Part shown: piece after piece, positions 55,504-64,000 of the stretch
How positions within the stretch are numbered: position 1 is the stretch's first letter
How the letters are laid out: each line of letters begins with the position of its first letter
DNA from: Pseudoflavonifractor sp050943825
GTDB lineage: Bacteria; Bacillota; Clostridia; Oscillospirales; Oscillospiraceae
Assembly (NCBI RefSeq): GCF_050943825.1
Contig: NZ_JBMNPX010000001.1
Span: 62,001 to 126,000, forward strand
Direction: 5' to 3'
DNA: 64,000 nucleotides
Notes under the pieces: generated by a model
The model's database searches: none
Told to the model about the DNA's origin: nothing
The model's input: the letters and a program-made list of their open reading frames with translations, nothing else
Program-made: the position numbers and the translations under genes

Positions 55504-56133
55504 TTACCGTCCCTCTGACTCCGCCATGTGCTGGAGTGAAGCTCTGTCCGCAATTTTCAGCGTGCGGTAGCCTGTGGAGACTGCTCCCGCCTTGGCCAGG
55601 TCTCCCAGCACTCGGCTCACCGTCACCCGGCTCACGCCCACCGCTGCGCCAATCTCCTCATGGGTACAGCGGATGGTGCCGTCCGCCTCGGGGGTCAGGG
55701 ACAGCAGATAGCGTGCGATTCTCTGGTCTGCCTGAAGCAGGGTACCGTCCACATGGACGGAGAGCAGCCGCACGGTACGGGCTAGGTACTCCAGCATGGA
55801 CACGGCCAGATCCGGGTGCCGTGCGAATACCTCAAACAGGCGCGGCCGGTCCACTGACACCAGCTCGCACCTGGTCACCGCAACAGCGGAGGAGACCCGG
55901 GGCTGGCGGTCAAAAAAGGCGGCCTCGCCAATCAGCTCTCCACCGTGATGGAGGGTCAGGGTCCGCTCGCTTCCCGCGCCTGAGCTGAGGAAACACTTCA
56001 CCGTGCCGGAGAGGATGTAATAGAACTGCTCGGCCTGGGTGTCCTGGAGGTAGATCAGCCGCCCGGGCTCATAGATTTGGGGTGCTCTCCCTTCCGCAAG
56101 GGGCCACCAGATATCTTCCTTTTTTTCACCCAT
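55504..56133 (-). CDS. Crp/Fnr family transcriptional regulator
   Basis: 209 residues. An N-terminal cyclic-nucleotide-binding-like beta barrel (YYILSGTVKCFL, GELIGEAAFF) and a C-terminal winged helix (THEEIGAAVGVSRVTVSRVLGDL). No N-terminal cysteine cluster for an Fnr iron-sulphur centre is seen. The effector is unknown. It is divergent from leuC, so control of the leucine genes is possible but unsupported otherwise. Confidence 0.9.
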   Translation of the reverse strand: MGEKKEDIWWPLAEGRAPQIYEPGRLIYLQDTQAEQFYYILSGTVKCFLSSGAGSERTLTLHHGGELIGEAAFFDRQPRVSSAVAVTRCELVSVDRPRLFEVFARHPDLAVSMLEYLARTVRLLSVHVDGTLLQADQRIARYLLSLTPEADGTIRCTHEEIGAAVGVSRVTVSRVLGDLAKAGAVSTGYRTLKIADRASLQHMAESEGR

Positions 56134-56178
56134 GCCTGTTCGCCTCCCGGGGACCTCAGCAGTTTTCTGTCTGGGAAA

Positions 56179-56208
56179 ATTGTATCACGCGTTACATTCT
56201 TTTTGCAA
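56179..56208 (-). promoter_or_regulatory. Promoter of the Crp/Fnr gene
   Basis: Minus-strand TTGCAA, 18 bp, TACAAT, about 45 bp before the ATG. Confidence 0.6.
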
Positions 56209-56274
56209 GTGTTCTGTCATACTAACTCCATAAAACACAGCAAACTTCCACTACATATCAGGAGGGAATCTAGA

Positions 56275-57543
56275 ATGGGAATGACCATGACCCAAAAAAT
56301 CCTGGCCAAGCACGCCGGGCTGGAATCCGTGGAGGCCGGACAGCTGATTGAGGCCAAATTGGACATGGTGCTGGGCAACGATATCACCACCCCCGTGGCC
56401 ATTACGGAGTTCAACAAGGCTGGGCTGACCCAGATTTTTGATAAGGACAAGATCTCCATCGTGCTGGACCACTCCACCCCCTGCAAGGATATCAAGTCCG
56501 CCCAGCTGTGTGCCCAGGCCAGAGAGTTTGCCAAGCGCTTTGACATCACCAATTTCTACGATGTGGGCCAGATGGGCGTGGAGCACGCCCTGCTGCCCGA
56601 GAAGGGCCTGGTCGCCCCCGGCGAGACCGTCATCGGCGCCGACTCCCACACCTGCACCTACGGCGCTCTGGGTGCCTTCTCCACCGGCGTGGGCTCCACC
56701 GACATGGCCGCGGGTATGGCCACCGGCCTGGCCTGGTTCAAGGTGCCCTCCGCCATCAAGGTCACCCTGAAGGGCAAGTTCCAGCCCTACGTGTCCGGCA
56801 AGGACGTGATGCTCCACCTCATCGGCCAGATCGGCGTGGACGGCGCCCTGTACAAGTCCCTGGAGTTCGGCGGCGAGGGCGTGAAGGAGCTGGCCATGGA
56901 TGACCGCTTCACCATCTCCAACATGGCCATCGAGGCCGGCGGCAAGAACGGCATTTTCCCCGTGGACGACGTGACCAGAGCCTACCTCAACGGCCGCGTC
57001 ACCCGGGAGTGGGAGGCCTTTGAGGCAGATCCCGACGCCGTGTACGAGCGCGAGGTGGTCATCGACCTGGACCAGCTCCGTCCCACTGTGGCTCTGCCCC
57101 ATCTGCCCTCCAACACCCGCACCGTGGACCAGGTGGAGGGTATGCCCATCCAGCAGGTGGTCATCGGCTCCTGCACCAACGGCCGGCTGAAGGACATCAA
57201 GGAGGCCGCCGAGATCCTCAAGGGCCGCAAGGTGGCCAAGGGCGTACGCTGCATCGTGTTCCCCGCCACCCAGCAGATCATGCTGGACGCCATGGCGGCA
57301 GGCTACATCCAGGCGCTTGTTGAGGCCGGCTGCGCCGTATCCACCCCCACCTGCGGTCCCTGCCTGGGCGGCCACATGGGCGTCCTGTCCGACGGTGAGC
57401 GCGCCATCAGCACCACCAACCGGAACTTCGTAGGCCGTATGGGCCCTGTGAGCTCCGAGATCATCCTGTCCAGCCCCGCTGTTGCCGCCGCCTCCGCCGT
57501 CACCGGCTGCGTCACCGACCCCGCCAAGCTGGAGAAGCTCTGA
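56275..57543 (+). CDS. leuC: 3-Isopropylmalate dehydratase large subunit
   Basis: 422 residues from ATG 56275 (AGGAGGG upstream), the shorter aconitase-family type. Cluster cysteines are visible in ADSHTCTYGALG, IGSCTNGR and TCGPCLGGHMG. With LeuD it isomerises 2- to 3-isopropylmalate in leucine synthesis. leuA is not in the window. Confidence 0.93.
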   Translation: MGMTMTQKILAKHAGLESVEAGQLIEAKLDMVLGNDITTPVAITEFNKAGLTQIFDKDKISIVLDHSTPCKDIKSAQLCAQAREFAKRFDITNFYDVGQMGVEHALLPEKGLVAPGETVIGADSHTCTYGALGAFSTGVGSTDMAAGMATGLAWFKVPSAIKVTLKGKFQPYVSGKDVMLHLIGQIGVDGALYKSLEFGGEGVKELAMDDRFTISNMAIEAGGKNGIFPVDDVTRAYLNGRVTREWEAFEADPDAVYEREVVIDLDQLRPTVALPHLPSNTRTVDQVEGMPIQQVVIGSCTNGRLKDIKEAAEILKGRKVAKGVRCIVFPATQQIMLDAMAAGYIQALVEAGCAVSTPTCGPCLGGHMGVLSDGERAISTTNRNFVGRMGPVSSEIILSSPAVAAASAVTGCVTDPAKLEKL

Positions 57544-57593
57544 TTTCACCGCGGCAGACCTCTATTTCTCACTCAACAGAAAGGAACTTTGCC

Positions 57594-58079
57594 ATGAAGG
57601 TTTATAAATACGGCGACAACGTGGATACCGACGTTATCATCCCCGCCCGCCACCTGAATAACCCCGACCCCAAGGCCCTGGCCTCCCACTGTATGGAGGA
57701 CATCGACGCAAACTTCGCCTCCACCGTGGAGGAGGGGGACATCATCGTGGCCGGCGCCAACTTCGGCTGCGGCTCCTCCCGTGAGCATGCGCCTCTGTCC
57801 ATCAAGGCCTGCGGCGTCAAGTGTGTCATTGCCAAGAGCTTTGCCCGCATCTTCTACCGCAACTCCATCAACATCGGCTTCCCCATCATGGAGTGCGCCG
57901 AGGCCGCTGAGGCTATTCAGCCCGGCGATAAGGTGACCGTGGACTTCCAGAGCGGCGTCATCACCGACGAGACCCAGGGCAAGACCTGGCAGGCCGCGCC
58001 CTTCCCGGAGTTTGTCAACGGCATCATCCAGAGCGGCGGACTGCTCAACTCCCTGAAGGCGAGAGGTGTGGCGAAATGA
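57594..58079 (+). CDS. leuD: 3-Isopropylmalate dehydratase small subunit
   Basis: 161 residues. The swivel-domain motif NFGCGSSREHAP is intact. AAAGGAA precedes the ATG. It overlaps leuB by 4 nt. Confidence 0.95.
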   Translation: MKVYKYGDNVDTDVIIPARHLNNPDPKALASHCMEDIDANFASTVEEGDIIVAGANFGCGSSREHAPLSIKACGVKCVIAKSFARIFYRNSINIGFPIMECAEAAEAIQPGDKVTVDFQSGVITDETQGKTWQAAPFPEFVNGIIQSGGLLNSLKARGVAK

Positions 58080-59152
58080 ACTACAAGATTGCCCTCATCC
58101 GGGGCGACGGCATCGGCCCCGAGGTGGTAAACGAGGCGGTGCGGGTGCTGGACGCGGTGGGCCGGAAGTTCGGCCACAGCTTCACCTATGTGGACGTGCT
58201 TATGGGCGGCTGCGCCACCGACGCGGTGGGGAAGAGCTACCCCGACGGCACCGCCGAGCTGTGCAAGACCTGTGACGCAGTGCTTCTGGGCGCCGTGGGC
58301 GGCCCCAAGTGGGGCTCCGACAAGCCTGCCGAGCAGCGTCCCGAGACCGCCCTGCTGGCCCTGCGGAAGGACCTGGGCCTGTACGCCAATCTGCGTCCCG
58401 CGGCTCTGCGTCCCGCTCTGGCGGACGCCTGCCCCCTGAAGAAGGAGACAGCCGAAAAGGGAATTGACCTGATGATGGTCCGGGAGCTGACCGGCGGCAT
58501 CTACTTCGGCAAGCGTGGCCGCTACGAGACCGAGGACCGGGGCGTGGAATGCACCGACCTGATGGCCTACTCCGAGATGGAGATTGAGCGCATCGGCCGC
58601 CGTGCCTTTGAGCTAGCCCGGCTGCGTCGCAAAAAGGTTGCCAGTGTGGACAAGGCCAATGTGCTGGAGACCTCCCGGCTGTGGCGGAGCGTGATGCACC
58701 GTCTGGCCCAGGAGTACCCCGACGTGGAGTACTCCGACGTGCTGGTGGACAACTGCGCCATGCAGCTGGTCCGTGACCCCAGCCAGTTTGACGTGGTAGC
58801 CACCGAGAACATGTTCGGCGACATTCTGTCCGATGAGGCCTCCATGATTACAGGATCCATCGGTCTGCTGCCCTCCGCCTCCATCGGCGACAGCGCCCCC
58901 GGGCTCTACGAGCCCATCCACGGCTCTGCCCCCGACATCGCGGGCCAGGACAAGGCTAACCCCATCGCCACTATTCTCTCCGCCGCCATGATGATGCGCT
59001 ATTCCTTCCATCTGGCGGACGAGGCCGCCGCCATTGAGAACGCGGTGGACGCAGTGCTGGCGGAGGGCTGGCGTACACCCGACATCGCTGAGCCCGGCGC
59101 TCAGGCCGTAGGCACCAAGAAGATGGGTGAGCTGATCGCCGCTAAAATCTGA
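58076..59152 (+). CDS. leuB: 3-Isopropylmalate dehydrogenase
   Basis: 358 residues. LIRGDGIGPEVVNEAVRVLD at the start, and the metal/NAD segment ENMFGDILSDEASMITGSIG with the following HGSAPDIAGQDKANP. It oxidises 3-isopropylmalate to 2-oxoisocaproate. Last leu gene here. Confidence 0.96.
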   Translation: MNYKIALIRGDGIGPEVVNEAVRVLDAVGRKFGHSFTYVDVLMGGCATDAVGKSYPDGTAELCKTCDAVLLGAVGGPKWGSDKPAEQRPETALLALRKDLGLYANLRPAALRPALADACPLKKETAEKGIDLMMVRELTGGIYFGKRGRYETEDRGVECTDLMAYSEMEIERIGRRAFELARLRRKKVASVDKANVLETSRLWRSVMHRLAQEYPDVEYSDVLVDNCAMQLVRDPSQFDVVATENMFGDILSDEASMITGSIGLLPSASIGDSAPGLYEPIHGSAPDIAGQDKANPIATILSAAMMMRYSFHLADEAAAIENAVDAVLAEGWRTPDIAEPGAQAVGTKKMGELIAAKI

Positions 59153-59166
59153 GCAAGTTGAATACC

Positions 59167-59202
59167 AAAAGACCGGATACAGTGCGCTGTATCCGGTCTT
59201 TT
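59167..59202. terminator. Terminator after leuB
   Basis: AAAAGACCGGATACAG and its complement with a TGCG loop, ending in TTTT. Confidence 0.85.
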
Positions 59203-59228
59203 CTGAACAGGAAAGAGAGTGTGATTCC

Positions 59229-59717
59229 ATGGCAGACGAGTTGACCTTCCGCTTCGCTGAAGAGGCGGATGCTGGGACCATTTTGTCGTTTATCAAGGCG
59301 CTGGCGGAGTATGAAAAGCTGGCCGACCAGGTAGTAGCCACCGAAGAGCTGCTCAGGGAGTGGATTTTTCAGAAAGGGAAGGCAGAGGTGCTCTTTGCGG
59401 TCAAGGACAGCAGAGAGATTGGATTTGCTCTGTTCTTCCATAATTTCTCCACTTTCCTGGGCAGGGCCGGACTCTATCTGGAGGATCTGTTCATTCTCCC
59501 GGAGTACCGGGGCAGGGGATACGGCCGCCGCTTTCTCAGCCAACTGGCCCGCATCGCGGTAGAGCGGGGCTGCGGACGGTTGGAGTGGTACTGCCTGGAC
59601 TGGAACCAGCCCAGCATTGCCTTTTACCGTTCCCTGGGGGCGGTGCCGCTGGACGAGTGGACCACCTACCGCCTCACGGGAGACACACTGGAAGGGCTGG
59701 CCAGACAGGCGGACTGA
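59229..59717 (+). CDS. GNAT family N-acetyltransferase
   Basis: 162 residues. YLEDLFILPEYRGRGYGRRFL is the acetyl-CoA-binding motif A, and DWNQPSIAFYRSLGA is motif B. The sequence resembles SAT1-like/diamine acetyltransferases (short N-terminus, LADQVVATEELL), but the substrate is not fixed by motif. It is a single gene between two terminator-separated units. Confidence 0.88.
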   Translation: MADELTFRFAEEADAGTILSFIKALAEYEKLADQVVATEELLREWIFQKGKAEVLFAVKDSREIGFALFFHNFSTFLGRAGLYLEDLFILPEYRGRGYGRRFLSQLARIAVERGCGRLEWYCLDWNQPSIAFYRSLGAVPLDEWTTYRLTGDTLEGLARQAD

Positions 59718-59888
59718 GGGGCCTGCTTGCGCTTTTTAGGCAGATCTGGTAAACTCTGAACAGAAAAACCGAAAGCGCCGGTGCAGATATCGGCCACGAC
59801 ACAGTACCTGGCAGCGGAATATTCCGCTGGGGTAAATAGATTGCCCTGCATCCCTCGGAGTGGGGAGCGGGAGCAGGAGGTTTTTGAT

Positions 59889-60530
59889 ATGGCAAGTGGA
59901 AAGAAGACAAACACCAGTCCCCGCATACGATACCTTGTCCAACTGGCCGTTCTGGTGGCGATCCTGCTGCTGCTGGAATTTACCGGGATCGGGATGATTA
60001 AGACTCCCTTCCTGGAATTTACCATCATGCAGATACCTGTCATCATTGGTGCCATTGTACTGGGGCCGGCTGCAGGCGCAGCCCTGGGCGGCGTGTTCGG
60101 GCTGTTGTCCTTCTGGGAGTGCTTCGGAAAAAGCGCGTTTGGCGTCACGCTGATGGGCATCAGCCCCGTGGGCACCTTCCTGACCTGCGTACCCACCCGG
60201 ATTCTGATGGGGCTGCTCTGTGGACTCATCTTCAGTGGCCTTATCAGAGCGGACAAAACCAGAGGTCAGCTGATTGCCTTCGGTGGCTCCAGCCTGGCCG
60301 GTTCGCTGCTGAACACGGCGCTGTTTACCGGTGTGCTCACCGCAGCGTTCTACCATACTGACTATATTCAGGGCATCGCCCAGGGCTTTGCGGACAGCAC
60401 CGGCCTGGCCATGAACCCGTTCCTGTTTGTGGCCCTGTTTGTAGGTGTCCAAGGTGTTCTGGAGGCATTGATTTCCACTGTGGCGGGCGCCGCTGTCTCC
60501 CGTGCGCTGTACAAAGCGCTCAACCACTGA
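59889..60530 (+). CDS. ECF transporter S component
   Basis: 213 residues from ATG 59889 (AGGAGG upstream). Five or six membrane helices with the short Ala-rich first helix and FLTCVPTRILMGLLCGLIF typical of vitamin S components. The 5' leader (about 59730-59870) has several inverted repeats, such as GCGGAATATTCCGC, and might hold a riboswitch that I cannot assign. Ligand unknown; energising EcfA/T are elsewhere. Confidence 0.82.
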   Translation: MASGKKTNTSPRIRYLVQLAVLVAILLLLEFTGIGMIKTPFLEFTIMQIPVIIGAIVLGPAAGAALGGVFGLLSFWECFGKSAFGVTLMGISPVGTFLTCVPTRILMGLLCGLIFSGLIRADKTRGQLIAFGGSSLAGSLLNTALFTGVLTAAFYHTDYIQGIAQGFADSTGLAMNPFLFVALFVGVQGVLEALISTVAGAAVSRALYKALNH

Positions 60531-60537
60531 GCACACA

Positions 60538-60569
60538 GGCCCGTGCCCCGCTATGGGTACGGGCCTTTT
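60538..60569 (+). terminator. Terminator after the ECF S component
   Basis: GGCCCGTGCCC pairs with GGGTACGGGCC, followed by TTTT. Confidence 0.75.
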
Positions 60570-60626
60570 CGTGAAATTACTGTTTTGAGGCGGCGTGAAA
60601 CCAGTCTCATTAATGCAATTATAGTC

Positions 60627-60655
60627 TTGCAATATTGCATAGCGCCGCATATAAT
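60627..60655 (+). promoter_or_regulatory. Sigma-A promoter of the aminotransferase gene
   Basis: TTGCAA, 17 bp, TATAAT, 36 bp before the start codon. The -35 sits in an AT-rich inverted repeat (TTGCAATATTGCA). Confidence 0.75.
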
Positions 60656-60690
60656 AACTCTAGTTAAGCCGAATTGGGAGGAGATTCACC

Positions 60691-61881
<1,191 letters not shown>

Positions 61882-62027
61882 TTTGTTTCTTTGCTGCGGG
61901 GAGGGTCCCGCTCCACGCCGGATTTTGTCGGTCCGACGGAGGGGCGGGACTTGTCCCCGCCGCTGTTTTGTGGTATTCTGAAAGCACTTTGGATCTGCCT
62001 TGAAAAACCAAGAAAAAGAGGTTGAAT

Positions 62028-63467
62028 ATGAGTAACAAAGCTGTTTACGAGAGCCCGCTTTCTTCCCGCTACGCCAGCGACGAGATGCAGTACATCTTCT
62101 CGCCGGACAAAAAGTTCTCCACCTGGCGCCGCCTGTGGGTCGCCCTGGCCAGAGCCGAGATGGAGCTGGGCCTGCCTATAACCCAGGAGCAGATCGACGA
62201 GATGGAGGCCCACCTTACGGATATTGACTACGACTCCGCAGCACAGTGGGAGAGGAAGCTCCGCCACGACGTAATGGCTCATATTCACGCCTGGGGTGAG
62301 CAGTGTCCCAAGGCCATGCCTATCATCCACCTGGGCGCCACCAGCTGTTATGTGGGCGACAACACCGACGTCATCCTCATGCGCGAAGCCCTGGAGCTGG
62401 TGCGGGATAAGCTGGTACGCGTCCTCCACGCCCTCTCCGTCTTCGCCAATCAGTATAAGGCCCTGCCCACACTGGGCTTTACCCACTTCCAGCCCGCACA
62501 GCTGGTGACGGTGGGGAAGAGGGCCACCCTGTGGATGAATGAGCTGCTGATGGACCTGGAGGAGGTGGAGCACCGGATTGACAGCCTGAAGCTCCTGGGC
62601 TCCAAGGGCACCACCGGTACCCAGGCCAGCTTCCTGGAGCTCTTCGAGGGCGACCACGAGAAGGTTAAGGAGCTGGAGCGGAAGATTGCCCGGGAGATGG
62701 GCTTTGACGCGGTGACTCCTGTTTCCGGCCAGACCTACTCCCGCAAGATGGACTATGCCGTGGTTTCCACCCTGTCCGGCATTGCCCAGTCCGCCAGCAA
62801 GTTCGCCACCGATATGCGCCTGCTCTGCCACCTCAAGGAGGTGGAGGAGCCCTTTGAGAAGAACCAGATCGGCTCTTCCGCCATGCCCTACAAGCGCAAC
62901 CCCATGCGCTGCGAGCGTATCTGCTCCCTGGCCCGCTATGTGATGGTGGATGCCCTCAATCCCTCCGTCACCGCCGCCACCCAGTGGTTTGAGCGCACCC
63001 TGGACGACTCCGCCAACAAGCGGCTCTCCGTGCCCGAGGCCTTCCTGGCCGTGGACGCCATCCTCAACATCTACGCCAACGTGGCCTCCGGCCTAGTGGT
63101 CCACGAGAAGGTGATTGAGCGGCACGTGATGGAGGAGCTGCCCTTCATGGCCAGCGAGAACATCATGATGGACGCGGTGAAGCGGGGCGGCAACCGTCAG
63201 GACCTCCACGAGCGCATCCGTGTGCTCTCCCAGGAGGCGGGCCGGAACGTGAAGGACAGAGGTCTGCCCAACAACCTGATTGACCTTATCGCCGAGGACC
63301 CCATGTTCGGCATGAGCAGGGAAGAGCTGACTGTCCATCTGGAGCCCGCCCGCTACATCGGCCGCTGCCCTGAGCGGGTGGACGAGTTCCTGACAGAGTA
63401 TGTGCAGCCCGTGCTGGAGCGCTACGCTTCCGCTCTGGAGGGCAAAGATACGGAACTGAAGGTATAA
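62028..63467 (+). CDS. purB: Adenylosuccinate lyase
   Basis: 479 residues from ATG 62028 with AGAGG upstream; a TTG at 62022 is in frame. The fumarase-superfamily signature GSSAMPYKRNPMRCERI is present, as are the LGATSCYVGDNTD and GTTGTQASF segments. It acts twice in purine synthesis. Its length (about 480) is that of the animal-like/clostridial subgroup. Confidence 0.95.
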   Translation: MSNKAVYESPLSSRYASDEMQYIFSPDKKFSTWRRLWVALARAEMELGLPITQEQIDEMEAHLTDIDYDSAAQWERKLRHDVMAHIHAWGEQCPKAMPIIHLGATSCYVGDNTDVILMREALELVRDKLVRVLHALSVFANQYKALPTLGFTHFQPAQLVTVGKRATLWMNELLMDLEEVEHRIDSLKLLGSKGTTGTQASFLELFEGDHEKVKELERKIAREMGFDAVTPVSGQTYSRKMDYAVVSTLSGIAQSASKFATDMRLLCHLKEVEEPFEKNQIGSSAMPYKRNPMRCERICSLARYVMVDALNPSVTAATQWFERTLDDSANKRLSVPEAFLAVDAILNIYANVASGLVVHEKVIERHVMEELPFMASENIMMDAVKRGGNRQDLHERIRVLSQEAGRNVKDRGLPNNLIDLIAEDPMFGMSREELTVHLEPARYIGRCPERVDEFLTEYVQPVLERYASALEGKDTELKV

Positions 63468-63516
63468 AATCCGGGGAAGTCATCCCCACACTTAAAAGCA
63501 TCAGGAGGTTTTTCCT

Positions 63517-64000
63517 ATGAAAAGTGCAGTGAAACGCATTGGCGTCCTCACCAGCGGCGGCGACGCCCCGGGCATGAATGCCGCGATCCGCTCTGTTGTC
63601 CGCGCCTCGATGCACATGGGAATCGAGTGCCTTGGTATCCGCCGCGGCTTCAACGGCCTTATCACCGGCGACATCACCTCCATGGATTTCGTCCAGACCA
63701 GCGGCCTGATCGGCCGCGGAGGCACGGTGCTCTATACCGCCCGCAGCGATGAGTTCAAAACCCCTGAGGGCCGCAAGAAGGCAGCCAACACCTGCAAGCT
63801 CTTCGGCCTGGATGGCATCGTGGGTATCGGCGGCGACGGTACCTATCGCGGCCTCCTGGAGTTCTCCAATCAGGAGGGCATCGCCGTTGTGGGTGTGCCT
63901 GGAACCATCGACAACGACATCGCCTGCACGGAGTACACCATCGGCTATGACACCGCTTGCAACACCGCCCTGGAGGCCATTGACCGCCTGAAGGACACCA
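63517..64000 (+). CDS. pfkA: 6-Phosphofructokinase, 3' partial
   Basis: 161 codons to the window edge. The ATG at 63517 follows AGGAGG. ATP loop GVLTSGGDAPGMNAAIR, GIGGDGTYRG, and the catalytic VPGTIDNDI with the Asp pair are typical of ATP-dependent PfkA. The rest lies beyond the window. Confidence 0.95.
   Translation, partial: MKSAVKRIGVLTSGGDAPGMNAAIRSVVRASMHMGIECLGIRRGFNGLITGDITSMDFVQTSGLIGRGGTVLYTARSDEFKTPEGRKKAANTCKLFGLDGIVGIGGDGTYRGLLEFSNQEGIAVVGVPGTIDNDIACTEYTIGYDTACNTALEAIDRLKDT

Overview
The window looks like a chromosome segment of a spore-forming, high-GC gut clostridium, most likely of the Oscillospiraceae (Flavonifractor/Lawsonibacter/Intestinimonas-like). The basis is GC-rich codon use, a complete spoIIIA operon, cotJ genes, cwlD, yunB, spoVM, sipL and spoIVA, an S-layer-homology surface protein, and a Tyr T-box. 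The species call is inference; no rRNA is present.

Layout. 1-2723: 3' part of a leucine-rich-repeat/SLH surface protein. 2817-19842: the spore coat gene cotJC (Mn-catalase family, minus strand) is cut in two. Its first 135 codons lie at 19842-19438 and its last 65 at 3014-2820. Between them is a 16.4-kb segment bounded by an 8-bp direct repeat (TCTGCTGC at 3007-3014 and 19436-19443). Joining the two halves at this repeat restores, in frame, a 198-residue CotJC of normal length. A large serine recombinase (17566-19122) lies next to the right end. This is the architecture of a developmentally excised, skin-like element. It carries a six-gene polyamine operon (speD, speA, speE, speB, carboxyspermidine dehydrogenase, carboxyspermidine decarboxylase), a candidate structured RNA/leader with a strong promoter and terminator, a small DUF4177-like gene, a type I-E Cas interference module (cas3, cas8e, cse2, cas7e, cas5e, cas6e) without cas1/cas2, a decayed three-repeat CRISPR array, the recombinase, and a 47-residue ORF just upstream of it.

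19843-28600: cotJA-cotJB fusion, cwlD, radA, a small Cys-rich gene, the spoIIIAA-AH operon behind a sigma-E-like promoter, and an Asp23/Gls24 gene. 28690-38785: nusB, a TsaD-like paralogue, xseA, xseB, ispA, a divergent PAP2 gene, dxs, tlyA, nadK, argR and recN, a typical Firmicutes housekeeping run. 38839-42003: Tyr T-box leader, a zinc-ribbon gene, tyrS and an AI-2E-family permease. 42057-42406: RNase P RNA (minus strand). 42553-47030: a MurD-M42 peptidase fusion ORF followed by two further M42 peptidase genes. 47084-51768: a PLP enzyme of the methionine gamma-lyase-like family, yunB, a VanZ-like gene and ligA. 51969-55459: a coat-assembly cluster (small membrane protein, spoVM, sipL, spoIVA). 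55504-64000: a Crp/Fnr regulator, leuCDB, a GNAT, an ECF S component, an aminotransferase, purB, and the start of pfkA, cut by the window end.

How it may work together (inference). cotJ genes are mother-cell (sigma-E) genes in Bacillus. In the integrated state, transcription of cotJ runs through the truncated cotJC straight into the 47-residue ORF and the recombinase, with no clear terminator between. Sporulation could therefore switch on the recombinase in the mother cell only, excise the element, rebuild cotJC, and leave the germline copy in the forespore intact. In the excised circle the polyamine operon would instead read into the recombinase. The decisive tests are junction PCR or reads from sporulating cells and a comparison with related genomes that have an intact cotJC.
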